Of a stretch of DNA of 64,000 nucleotides, positions 15,502 through 22,811 are shown in pieces. Each line of letters starts with the position of its first letter. Position 1 is the stretch's first letter. The notes under the pieces were generated by a model that ran no database searches, was not told the DNA's origin, and worked only from the letters and a program-made list of their open reading frames with translations. A program made the position numbers and the translations under genes. Source of the stretch: Kribbella sp. VKM Ac-2568 (GTDB lineage Bacteria; Actinomycetota; Actinomycetes; Propionibacteriales; Kribbellaceae). The stretch covers positions 62,001-126,000 of the forward strand of contig NZ_SLVF01000012.1 in the NCBI RefSeq assembly GCF_004345365.1, read 5' to 3'.

Positions 15502-16698
15502 ATGGTGGAGGACGGCAGGGGTGAGCTGCCGAGGCCACCGCGACGCGTCCCCTCCGGGGTGACCGCCCAGCTGACCTCGATCCAGGCGCCCACGCCGGTG
15601 CAGTCGTCCGAGCCGCCGCTGCCGCCGAGACTGCGGTGGCGGTTCCTGATCCCGCTGATCGTGTTCGCGCTGGTCGTCGGTGCGGGAGCCGGCTGGCTGA
15701 TCCGTCAGGACAGCCTGCGACTGGACACGGCCGAGGTGCTCGAACTGGCTGGTCCCAGCGTCGTCCGCGTGTTCGCGACGACCTGCGAGGGGACCGGTGA
15801 ATCGACCGGCGTACTGCTGCCCGACGGCCTGATCCTCACCGCGGCCTCGGCGATCAAGCAGCCGATGTCCGTCGCCTTCCTCACCGCCGACGGCCGGGTA
15901 CGCCGGGCCAACGTGCTCGGCAGCAGCTCCGACGGGGTCGCGCTGCTCCGGATGATCGGCAGGCTCGACGACCGCGCGGCCACCCTGGCGCAAGAGGTGC
16001 CTGCGCCGCGAGCAGAACTCGCGGTCCTCGGATTCATCGCGGCAGGGCGACAGTCGATCCAGCCGGTCGGCACGACCAAGGAGCCCCGACCGCTCGCGTC
16101 GGTGCTCAACCCCACCAAGCTCGGTTCCCCGGTGCTCGACAAGTCAGGCCAGGTCGTCGCCCTGATCACCGGCAACACGGTCGCCGACGCCACGATCGCC
16201 CCGCTCGCTCGGCTCCGCCAGTACTCCGGTGCCGGCGCGGAGGGGATCACGCCGGAGCCGGGTGGCAGCTGCCGGCGGGCGCGTGGGCCGCAGATCACGA
16301 TGACCCCGGATCTGGTGGTAGCGAACACGCCGCTGGCCGGAGAGTCCCTGGCCGTGCTCAAGGGCTACCTGACGGCCATGAACAAGCACGACTTCCGGAG
16401 TATCCGGACGCTCTACTCGAAGCGGCTCGCCGGCAAGATGACCGAACAGCAGGACATGGACAGGCATGAGACGTCGTTCATGTTCGGGGCGAGGATCATC
16501 GAGGTGACCCGCAACGGCGTCAGCGGCGCGAACGTCCGGATGACCTTCACCGTGCTCTTCTCGCCGAACAGCAACGGCGCCGCCGGGCAGACCTGCAACC
16601 GGCTCGACAACCGGTACCAGCTGGTCCGCGAAGGCGGCCGCCTCCGCGTCGACTTGTCCCGTCAGGTGAGCGAACCGCAGAACTGCGACACCGACTGA
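15502..16698 (+). CDS. Membrane-anchored trypsin-like protein with degenerate active site plus NTF2-like domain
   Basis: 398-aa protein. A proline-rich cytoplasmic N-terminus is followed by one TM helix (LRWRFLIPLIVFALVVGAGA), then an extracytoplasmic S1-type protease-like domain (GVLLPDGLILTAASAI, SSDGVALLRM, KLGSPVLDKSGQVVALI), and a C-terminal NTF2/SnoaL-like domain (LKGYLTAMNKHDFRSIRTLY). The usual TxAH histidine reads TAAS and the GNSGGP serine loop is shortened to LGSP, so proteolysis is unlikely. ATG 15502 follows CAGGGGG; GTG 15484 is an alternative. It could be a scaffold or sensor. Standing between ilvC and serA gives no functional clue. Confidence 0.72.
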   Translation: MVEDGRGELPRPPRRVPSGVTAQLTSIQAPTPVQSSEPPLPPRLRWRFLIPLIVFALVVGAGAGWLIRQDSLRLDTAEVLELAGPSVVRVFATTCEGTGESTGVLLPDGLILTAASAIKQPMSVAFLTADGRVRRANVLGSSSDGVALLRMIGRLDDRAATLAQEVPAPRAELAVLGFIAAGRQSIQPVGTTKEPRPLASVLNPTKLGSPVLDKSGQVVALITGNTVADATIAPLARLRQYSGAGAEGITPEPGGSCRRARGPQITMTPDLVVANTPLAGESLAVLKGYLTAMNKHDFRSIRTLYSKRLAGKMTEQQDMDRHETSFMFGARIIEVTRNGVSGANVRMTFTVLFSPNSNGAAGQTCNRLDNRYQLVREGGRLRVDLSRQVSEPQNCDTD

Positions 16699-16904
16699 CC
16701 CCGCCCCCTCGAGCCACGCGCGGTCCGGGCTCGGCGATCGCCACGGACCACGGCGGCACGGCGTACCGGGTGCACGGGGGTACGGCGTACCGGATGGTGG
16801 CCCGGCGGATGGGTGGAACCGGGACGGGGTACCATCGAGTACAGCGGGCACAGCGCGGTGCTCTGACTCTACGAGCCCCTACCGCTTCTGCAGGAGATAT
16901 CTCC

Positions 16905-18503
16905 ATGACTGTCGCAGCCCGACCCGTCGTCCTGATCGCCGAAGAACTGTCCCCGGCCACCGTCGAGGCGCTCGGCCCCGACTTCGAGATCCGGCAGATC
17001 AACGGCGCCGACCGCGCCGAGCTGATCCCGGCCATCGCCGACGTCGACGCGATCCTGATCCGCTCCGCCACCAAGGTGGACGCCGAGGCGCTCGCCGCCG
17101 CCAAGAAGCTCAAGGTCGTCGCCCGCGCCGGCGTCGGCCTCGACAACGTCGACGTGAAGGCCGCGACCCAGGCCGGCGTGATGGTCGTCAACGCGCCGAC
17201 CTCCAACATCATCAGCGCCGCCGAGCTCGCCGTCGCGCTGCTGCTGGCCGCCGCCCGCCGGGTGCCGGCCGCCGACCTGTCGCTGAAGAACGGCGAGTGG
17301 AAGCGCAGCAAGTTCAGCGGCGTCGAGCTGTTCGAGAAGACCGTCGGCATCGTCGGCCTCGGCAAGATCGGCGTCCTGGTCGCGCAGCGGCTGGCCGCCT
17401 TCGGCATGAACGTGATCGCGTACGACCCGTACGTGCAGGCCGGCCGCGCCGCCCAGATGGGGGTCCGGCTCGCCTCCCTCGACGAGCTGCTGGCCGCCAG
17501 CGACTTCATCTCCGTGCACCTGCCGAAGACGCCGGAGACGATCGGCCTGATCGGTGACGAGCAGCTGCACAAGGTGAAGCCCGAGGTCATCATCGTGAAC
17601 GCCGCCCGTGGCGGAATCGTCGACGAGCAGGCTCTCCACAGTGCTTTGAAGGAAGGCCGGGTGGCGGCGGCCGGGCTGGACGTGTTCGCCAAGGAGCCGT
17701 GCACGGACTCCCCGCTGTTCGAGTTCGACAACGTCGTCGCCACCCCGCACCTGGGCGCCTCCACCGACGAGGCACAGGAGAAGGCCGGTATCGCCGTCGC
17801 CAAGTCCGTCCGCCTCGCGCTGTCCGGCGAGCTGGTCCCGGACGCGGTCAACGTCCAGGGCGGCGTGATCGCCGAGGACGTCCGGCCGGGCATCGCGCTG
17901 ACCGAGAAGCTCGGCCGGATCTTCACCGCGCTGGCCGGTGGCGTCGCCCAGCAGCTCGACGTCGAGGTTCGCGGCGAGATCACGCAGTACGACGTGAAGG
18001 TGCTCGAGCTGGCCGCGCTCAAGGGTGTGTTCGCGGACGTCGTCGAGGACAACGTCTCCTACGTGAACGCGCCGCTGCTCGCGGCCGAGCGTGGTCTCGA
18101 GGTCCGGCTGGTCACCGACCACGACAGCCCGGAGCACCGCAACCTGATCACCCTGCGCGGCACCCTCGCCGACGGCGGGCAGGTGTCGGTGTCCGGCACG
18201 CTGGTCGGCGTCAAGCAGTCCGAGCGGCTGGTCGAGATCGACGGGTTCGACCTGGAGATCGAGCTCTCGGCGCACCTGGCCTTCCTCAGCTACGAGGACC
18301 GGCCGGGCATCGTGGGTGCGGTCGGGCGGATCCTCGGCGAGTCCGACATCAACATCGCGGGCATGCAGGTCAGCCGCGACCGCAAGGGCGGCAAGGCGCT
18401 GGTCGCGCTCAGCGTCGACTCCAGCATCAGCCCCGCCGTCCTCGACGACATCGCCACCGTGGTCCAGGCGGACACGGCCCGCACGGTCGACCTCGAGGCC
18501 TGA
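16905..18503 (+). CDS. serA: D-3-phosphoglycerate dehydrogenase, long form with ACT domain
   Basis: First step of serine synthesis, oxidising 3-phosphoglycerate with NAD. The 532-aa protein has a Rossmann motif GIVGLGKIGVLVAQRL, catalytic Arg in NAARGGIVDE, Glu in DVFAKEP and His in ATPHLGAST, then the intervening ASB domain (about 320-455), and a C-terminal ACT domain (YEDRPGIVGAVGRILGESDI) that binds serine in the family. ATG 16905 follows CAGGAG. The 206-bp upstream gap contains a direct repeat of CGGCGTACCGG. Confidence 0.96.
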   Translation: MTVAARPVVLIAEELSPATVEALGPDFEIRQINGADRAELIPAIADVDAILIRSATKVDAEALAAAKKLKVVARAGVGLDNVDVKAATQAGVMVVNAPTSNIISAAELAVALLLAAARRVPAADLSLKNGEWKRSKFSGVELFEKTVGIVGLGKIGVLVAQRLAAFGMNVIAYDPYVQAGRAAQMGVRLASLDELLAASDFISVHLPKTPETIGLIGDEQLHKVKPEVIIVNAARGGIVDEQALHSALKEGRVAAAGLDVFAKEPCTDSPLFEFDNVVATPHLGASTDEAQEKAGIAVAKSVRLALSGELVPDAVNVQGGVIAEDVRPGIALTEKLGRIFTALAGGVAQQLDVEVRGEITQYDVKVLELAALKGVFADVVEDNVSYVNAPLLAAERGLEVRLVTDHDSPEHRNLITLRGTLADGGQVSVSGTLVGVKQSERLVEIDGFDLEIELSAHLAFLSYEDRPGIVGAVGRILGESDINIAGMQVSRDRKGGKALVALSVDSSISPAVLDDIATVVQADTARTVDLEA

Positions 18504-18596
18504 CAGCAACACCCTCGGGTGAGCGGTCGACCCGGGGGTTCCGTCAGACTGGAAAAGGACCGGCCTGCCGCCCGCAGGCGCATGGCGGCCGGCCAG

Positions 18597-18631
18597 GGCC
18601 CGAGCCCTCCCACCGGGAGCGCGCTCGGGCC
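18597..18631. terminator. Hairpin terminator between serA and the convergent methyltransferase
   Basis: GGCCCGAGC pairs with GCTCGGGCC around an inner CTCCC/GGGAG stem. It sits between convergent genes and may serve both. Confidence 0.75.
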
Positions 18632-18719
18632 TGCCTTTGGTTGCATGACCCACGCACCCCGGGTCGCGGCTAATTGGCAGCGCGGGTGCGACGTAGGAGA
18701 CCGCGTGGCGGCGGAGTAC

Positions 18720-19307
18720 TCAGCGCTTGGTGGCTAGGAGTACTGCGGCGTCGGGGGCGACCATTACCTCGACGGTGGTGAAGCGTTTGTCCTGGAGCCA
18801 TTCCTGGCGCAACGTGTCGACGCGGCCCTCGTACATGGGGGGCCAGACCATCGACGGGGTGAAGTCGTCCAGTACTACGAAGCCGCCGGGTTCGACTGCT
18901 TCGGCGATGACGTCGCGGGCGGAGAGTTTCGCCTCGCGGGCGTCGACGAACAGCAGGGAGAACGGGCCGCGCTCGATCAGGGCCGTCCAGTCCGCCGCGA
19001 GTACCTCGATCCGGCCGTCGTCCGCGAACAGTTCGGCGACCACCTTGGCCAGTTGCGGGTCGCTCTCGGCCGTGACGATCTTCGTGCTGTCGGTAGCGCC
19101 GTGGCGCAGCCAGGCCGAGCCGACGCCGCAACCAGTGCCGACCTCGCCGAGAGTTCCGGTGCGGGAGGCCGCCAGGGTGGCGAGCAGTCGGCCGGTCTCG
19201 TTCCGGGTCGCACTGACGAATCCGCGCCGGCCGGACAGGCTGAGTGCCGCGGAAACCAGCGGCGGTAGTTCAGGGGGAGCGCTCACCGGTTGAGAGTTGC
19301 ACAGCAT
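18720..19307 (-). CDS. Class I SAM-dependent O-methyltransferase
   Basis: 195-aa methyltransferase_24/O-methyltransferase family protein. SAM motif I is LGEVGTGCGVGSAWL, followed by VTAESDPQ and the acidic motif SLLFVDAREAKL, with FVVLDDFTPSMVWPP after it. Start at ATG 19307 is tentative; an in-frame GTG at 19286 is possible and neither has a clear ribosome site. It is divergent from the leuB unit and convergent with serA. Substrate unknown. Confidence 0.82.
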   Translation of the reverse strand: MLCNSQPVSAPPELPPLVSAALSLSGRRGFVSATRNETGRLLATLAASRTGTLGEVGTGCGVGSAWLRHGATDSTKIVTAESDPQLAKVVAELFADDGRIEVLAADWTALIERGPFSLLFVDAREAKLSARDVIAEAVEPGGFVVLDDFTPSMVWPPMYEGRVDTLRQEWLQDKRFTTVEVMVAPDAAVLLATKR

Positions 19308-19540
19308 CGGGCCAGCGGTGTCACCGGCATCTCACATGCCGAGACATGATGACCGCATGGTGGCGAATTAGTCGGACGTCAGAGTATCTTCGTCCCCATC
19401 ATGCAGTTCGCGGTACGCCTTATTTGCTGCCGCGCCGGGATTCGCTAAGGCCGACCCCCCGGCGCGGGTTCCGGCGTACCTCCCGCCCGGTAGCGCCACC
19501 GTCGGCCGTTTCTCGACAGCGAGTTCAACGGGAGAGCAGC

Positions 19541-19693
19541 ATGTACGACATGTATCCGGCCACCTGGAAGGTCGTCGACGGACGCGAGCGCAAGGCCGCC
19601 CGCCGTCGCCGCCCCGCCCCGCGTCAGGCCGACAACCAGCCAGTCCAAGAGGCCATGAACCGCCGCGACAACGGGGGAGAACCCAAGAAGTGA
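19541..19693 (+). CDS. Small basic protein translationally coupled to leuB
   Basis: 50 aa, start MYDMYPATWKVVDG followed by an Arg/Lys-rich stretch (RERKAARRRRPAPRQADNQP) and an EPKK end. GGGAGAG lies four bases before the ATG, and the stop overlaps the leuB GTG start (GTGA), which argues that it is translated. No known family recognised. The same frame is open for about 300 bases upstream, but the only ribosome site is at this ATG. Possible roles are a coupling leader for leuB or a small nucleic-acid-binding protein. Confidence 0.6.
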   Translation: MYDMYPATWKVVDGRERKAARRRRPAPRQADNQPVQEAMNRRDNGGEPKK

Positions 19694-20754
19694 GCACGCA
19701 ACAGCACTCCACGAAGACGACCTTCACGCTCGCGGTGGTCGGTGGCGACGGGATCGGACCCGAGGTCACGGTGGAGGCCCTGAAGGTTCTCGACGCGGTC
19801 AGCGCGAACTACGGCGTCACCTTCGAGCCCACGGAGTACGACCTGGGCGCCAAGCGCTGGCACGCCACCGGCGAGACGCTGCCGGACGCCGAGCTCGAGG
19901 AGATCCGCAAGCACGACGCGATCCTGCTCGGCGCCGTCGGCGACCCGACCGTTCCGTCCGGCGTGCTGGAGCGCGGTCTGCTGCTGAAGCTTCGCTTCGC
20001 GCTGGACCACTACGTGAACCTCCGCCCGTCGAAGGTCTACCCGTCGGTCGGCTCGCCACTGGCGAACCCGGGCGAGGTCGACTTCGTCGTCGTCCGCGAG
20101 GGCACCGAGGGCCCGTACGTCGGCAACGGCGGCGCGCTCCGGGTCGGCACCCCCGCCGAGATCGCCACCGAGGTCTCCGTGAACACCGCGTACGGCGTGG
20201 AGCGGGTCGTGCGCGACGCGTTCGCCCGGGCGCAGGCGCGGCCCCGCAAGAAGCTGACGCTCGTCCACAAGAACAACGTGCTCGTGCACGCGGGTCACCT
20301 GTGGAAGCGGACCGTGGACGCGATCGCGCCGGAGTTCCCGGACGTCACCGTGGACTACCTGCACGTGGACGCGGCGACGATCTTCATGGTCACCGACCCG
20401 GCGCGGTTCGACGTGATCGTCACCGACAACCTGTTCGGCGACATCATCACCGACCTGGCCGCCGCGATCAGCGGTGGCATCGGGCTGGCCGCGAGCGGCA
20501 ACATCAATCCGGACCGGACCGCGCCGAGCATGTTCGAGCCGGTGCACGGCTCCGCCCCGGACATCGCCGGCCAGCAGAAGGCGGACCCGACGGCGGCGAT
20601 CCTGTCCACCGCGCTGCTCTGCGACCACCTCGGACTGACCGAGGCCGCGGCCGCGATCGAGGCCGCGGTGACGGCCGACATCGAGGAGCGCACCGGTCAC
20701 GCGCGGACCACCGCGGAGATCGGTGATGCGATCGCCAAGCGCGCCGCCGGCTGA
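19690..20754 (+). CDS. leuB: 3-isopropylmalate dehydrogenase
   Basis: Oxidative decarboxylation of 3-isopropylmalate for leucine; the same enzyme can act on 3-methylmalate from the citramalate route. The 354-aa protein has GGDGIGPEVTVEALKVL at the N-terminus, the substrate-binding VREGTEGPYVGNGG region, KNNVLVHAGHLWK, and the NAD-site segment FEPVHGSAPDIAGQQKADPTAAI. GTG 19690 overlaps the upstream small ORF. ilvE follows through two coupled mini-ORFs. Confidence 0.96.
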   Translation: MSTQQHSTKTTFTLAVVGGDGIGPEVTVEALKVLDAVSANYGVTFEPTEYDLGAKRWHATGETLPDAELEEIRKHDAILLGAVGDPTVPSGVLERGLLLKLRFALDHYVNLRPSKVYPSVGSPLANPGEVDFVVVREGTEGPYVGNGGALRVGTPAEIATEVSVNTAYGVERVVRDAFARAQARPRKKLTLVHKNNVLVHAGHLWKRTVDAIAPEFPDVTVDYLHVDAATIFMVTDPARFDVIVTDNLFGDIITDLAAAISGGIGLAASGNINPDRTAPSMFEPVHGSAPDIAGQQKADPTAAILSTALLCDHLGLTEAAAAIEAAVTADIEERTGHARTTAEIGDAIAKRAAG

Positions 20755-20768
20755 AAGTGGAGGCTCGC

Positions 20769-20804
20769 ATGACCACTTCGGCAAGAGGTACGGTGCGGCT
20801 ATGA
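20769..20804 (+). CDS. 11-aa mini-ORF MTTSARGTVRL after leuB
   Basis: A strong GGAGG lies five bases before ATG 20769. Its TGA overlaps the next mini-ORF start as ATGA (20801-20804). First link of a chain of overlaps from leuB to ilvE. Confidence 0.45.
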   Translation: MTTSARGTVRL

Positions 20805-20884
20805 GTGAGCGTAGCGAGCGAACCAACAGAACTGCCGCCTCCGCGCTCATGCCAGAACCGAGCGCTAGCGAGGTGCAGGCATGA
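20801..20884 (+). CDS. 27-aa mini-ORF coupling leuB to ilvE
   Basis: Starts MSERSERTNRTAASALMPEP; its TGA overlaps the ilvE start as ATGA (20881-20884). The DNA holds two copies of a GAGCG-N-AGCGAG-type motif (GAGCGTAGCGAG and GAGCGCTAGCGAG). Same length, same end overlap and related sequence as the mini-ORF before ilvN. Confidence 0.5.
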   Translation: MSERSERTNRTAASALMPEPSASEVQA

Positions 20885-21972
20885 GCGCCGATCTGCAGTT
20901 CACCGTTGAGCCAAACACCCAACCGGCCAGCGACGACCAGCGCGCCCAGATCCTGGCGAACCCGGGATTCGGGCAGTACTTCTCCGACCACATGGCGATC
21001 GCCACCTGGAACAAGGAGAACGGCTGGCACGACGCGAGGATCACCGCCTTCGGACCGCTGGAGCTGTCTCCCGCGACCTCGGTGTTCCACTACGCCCAGA
21101 CGATCTTCGAGGGGATGAAGGCCTACCGGCACCCTGACGACTCGATCCACATGTTCCGCCCGGAGGCGAACGCGGCCCGGTTCGCCCGGTCCGCCCGGCG
21201 GCTCGCATTGCCGGAACTTCCCGAGGACGCGTTCCTGGACTCGCTGCGCAAGCTGGTCGAGATCGACAAGGCCTGGGTCCCCGGAGGTGGAGAGACGTCC
21301 CTGTACCTGCGGCCCTTCATGTTCGGCTCCGACCCCTTCCTCGGCGTCCGCCCGTCCGCGCAGGTGACGTACTGCGCGATCACGTCGCCGGCCGGCTCGT
21401 ACTTCGCGAAGGGCGTCAAGCCGGTACGGATCTGGCTGAGCGAGGAGTACACGCGCGCAGCGCCCGGTGGCACCGGAGCGGCGAAGACGGGCGGCAACTA
21501 CGCCTCGTCACTGCTCGCCCAGGCCGAGGCCACCGAGCAGGACTGTGACCAGGTCGCCTTCCTCGACGCCGTCGAGAAGAGGTGGATCGAAGAGCTCGGC
21601 GGGATGAACCTGTACTTCGTGCTCGACGACAACTCGGTCGTCACGCCCGAGCTGTCCGGCACGATCCTCGAGGGCATCACCCGCGACTCGATCCTGAAGC
21701 TCGTCACCGATCTCGGCTACACCGTGACCGAGCGGAAGATCTCGATCGACGAGTGGCGCGAGGGTGCCGCCTCCGGCAAGATCCGCGAGGTGTTCGCCTG
21801 CGGCACGGCCGCGGTGATCACCCCGGTCGCCTCGCTGAAGTGGAACGGCGGCGAGGTGCAGGTGGCCGACGGCAATGGTGGCCCCGTCACGGGCGCCGTC
21901 CGAACTGCCCTGCTCGACGTCCAGTACGGTCGCACCGCCGACCCGCACAACTGGATGACGAAGGTCTGCTGA
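20881..21972 (+). CDS. ilvE: Branched-chain amino acid aminotransferase
   Basis: PLP-dependent transamination giving valine, leucine and isoleucine. The 363-aa class IV aminotransferase shows the PLP lysine in GGTGAAKTGGNYASSLLAQ, the arginine segment SLYLRPFMFG, and the C-terminal phosphate-binding EVFACGTAAVITPV. The start is coupled by ATGA to the preceding mini-ORF. It ends in a strong hairpin terminator. Confidence 0.96.
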   Translation: MSADLQFTVEPNTQPASDDQRAQILANPGFGQYFSDHMAIATWNKENGWHDARITAFGPLELSPATSVFHYAQTIFEGMKAYRHPDDSIHMFRPEANAARFARSARRLALPELPEDAFLDSLRKLVEIDKAWVPGGGETSLYLRPFMFGSDPFLGVRPSAQVTYCAITSPAGSYFAKGVKPVRIWLSEEYTRAAPGGTGAAKTGGNYASSLLAQAEATEQDCDQVAFLDAVEKRWIEELGGMNLYFVLDDNSVVTPELSGTILEGITRDSILKLVTDLGYTVTERKISIDEWREGAASGKIREVFACGTAAVITPVASLKWNGGEVQVADGNGGPVTGAVRTALLDVQYGRTADPHNWMTKVC

Positions 21973-21985
21973 ACACTCGGACAAC

Positions 21986-22016
21986 GCGCCCGGAGAACCT
22001 CATGTTCTCCGGGCGC
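21986..22016 (+). terminator. Hairpin terminator after ilvE
   Basis: Perfect 13-bp stem GCGCCCGGAGAAC/GTTCTCCGGGCGC with a 5-nt loop, 13 bp after the ilvE stop. Confidence 0.85.
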
Positions 22017-22126
22017 TTCCGCGTTGCGGGGCTGGATTTCACAGCATCTTCTCAGGTGTGCCCGGCGTATGGCGGTGGCCGCGTTGGATAGGGTCGAGGC
22101 ACCGATTCCGACTCGAGGGCGAGGGT

Positions 22127-22525
22127 ATGAGCAGCTTCCCGGAGGATGTCGAGGCCTACTACGCGGAGCTCGCGGACAGGCGCGACTGGCCGGCCGAGAC
22201 CCGGCGTGCGATCCGGTCGACGGTGGAGCTGATCAGGGATCTCGACCGGGGGACCGCGCCCCGGACGTTCGGCGCGCTCGCCGACGAGGCCGGCACCGAC
22301 TGGCTGTACGAGGCGGTCTGGCACGAGCGGGAGTGGGTGGTGGTCCGCCAGCTCGGCGTGGCCGAGGACGGCACCATCACCCGGTACTGGTGGCAGCGCC
22401 TCGAGGACGACGAGGGCATGCTCGCCGACCAGGCGCTGGACCGGGACGAGTGGGGTCTGCGCCCGCTGAGCCGGGAGGACTTCTACACCGCCTGGGACGA
22501 CCCGGGCTGGTCGCTGACCGCCTGA
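22127..22525 (+). CDS. Hypothetical acidic protein, 132 aa
   Basis: No recognised family. Soluble, acidic and rich in Trp, Asp and Glu (TDWLYEAVWHEREWVVVRQL, TRYWWQRLEDDEGM), ending DDPGWSLTA. GAGGGCGAGGG precedes ATG 22127. It stands alone between the ilvE terminator and the cimA leader, on the same strand. Confidence 0.72.
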   Translation: MSSFPEDVEAYYAELADRRDWPAETRRAIRSTVELIRDLDRGTAPRTFGALADEAGTDWLYEAVWHEREWVVVRQLGVAEDGTITRYWWQRLEDDEGMLADQALDRDEWGLRPLSREDFYTAWDDPGWSLTA

Positions 22526-22652
22526 ATCAGCCCTTCTGCCGGGTTGATCCTGGACTCTGACGGACGCGGCAGTACTGGTCGGCGTACCGGATGTTCGCGT
22601 TTCGAGACATTTCGCCGCCCCGTGGACTTCCTGTGGCAGACTGCGAAATGTC

Positions 22653-22682
22653 ATGAAGAACTACCGGGTCATCATTAGCTAG
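22653..22682 (+). CDS. cimA leader peptide MKNYRVIIS
   Basis: Nine-codon ORF with Val-Ile-Ile just before Ser-stop. It is followed at once by a 10-bp hairpin and then an intrinsic terminator before cimA. Isoleucine is the end product of the citramalate route, so the codons fit an attenuator leader. The ribosome site is poor, and the ATG abuts an inverted repeat, so leaderless or structured initiation is possible. Confidence 0.72.
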   Translation: MKNYRVIIS

Positions 22683-22746
22683 GCGCGCTCAGCAAGCACC
22701 ACCTGAGCGCGCAGACCTCTCGCACCTTGCGGGAGGTTTTTTGTTT
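22683..22746 (+). promoter_or_regulatory. cimA transcription attenuator
   Basis: Hairpin 1 is GCGCGCTCAG (22683-22692) with CTGAGCGCGC (22703-22712), starting at the last base of the leader stop codon. Hairpin 2 is ACCTCTCGC (22715-22723) with GCGGGAGGT (22729-22737), one G-U pair, followed by a T-run to 22746. The second is an intrinsic terminator 66 bp before the cimA start. An antiterminator pairing is not obvious by eye. Confidence 0.75.
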
Positions 22747-22811
22747 GCCCGACCTGGACCAGACCACCGCCAGACCAGCGCCAGACCAGCCCCCACCGGA
22801 AGGCGATCCCT

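Noticed and set aside
16740..16800. Direct repeat CGGCGTACCGG before serA as a regulatory site
   Set aside because: Only two imperfectly placed copies, and CGTACCGG-like words are common in this genome; too weak to call.
19244..19540. Possible longer N-terminus of the 50-aa protein before leuB
   Set aside because: The frame is open, but the composition is random-looking and the only ribosome site is at 19541.
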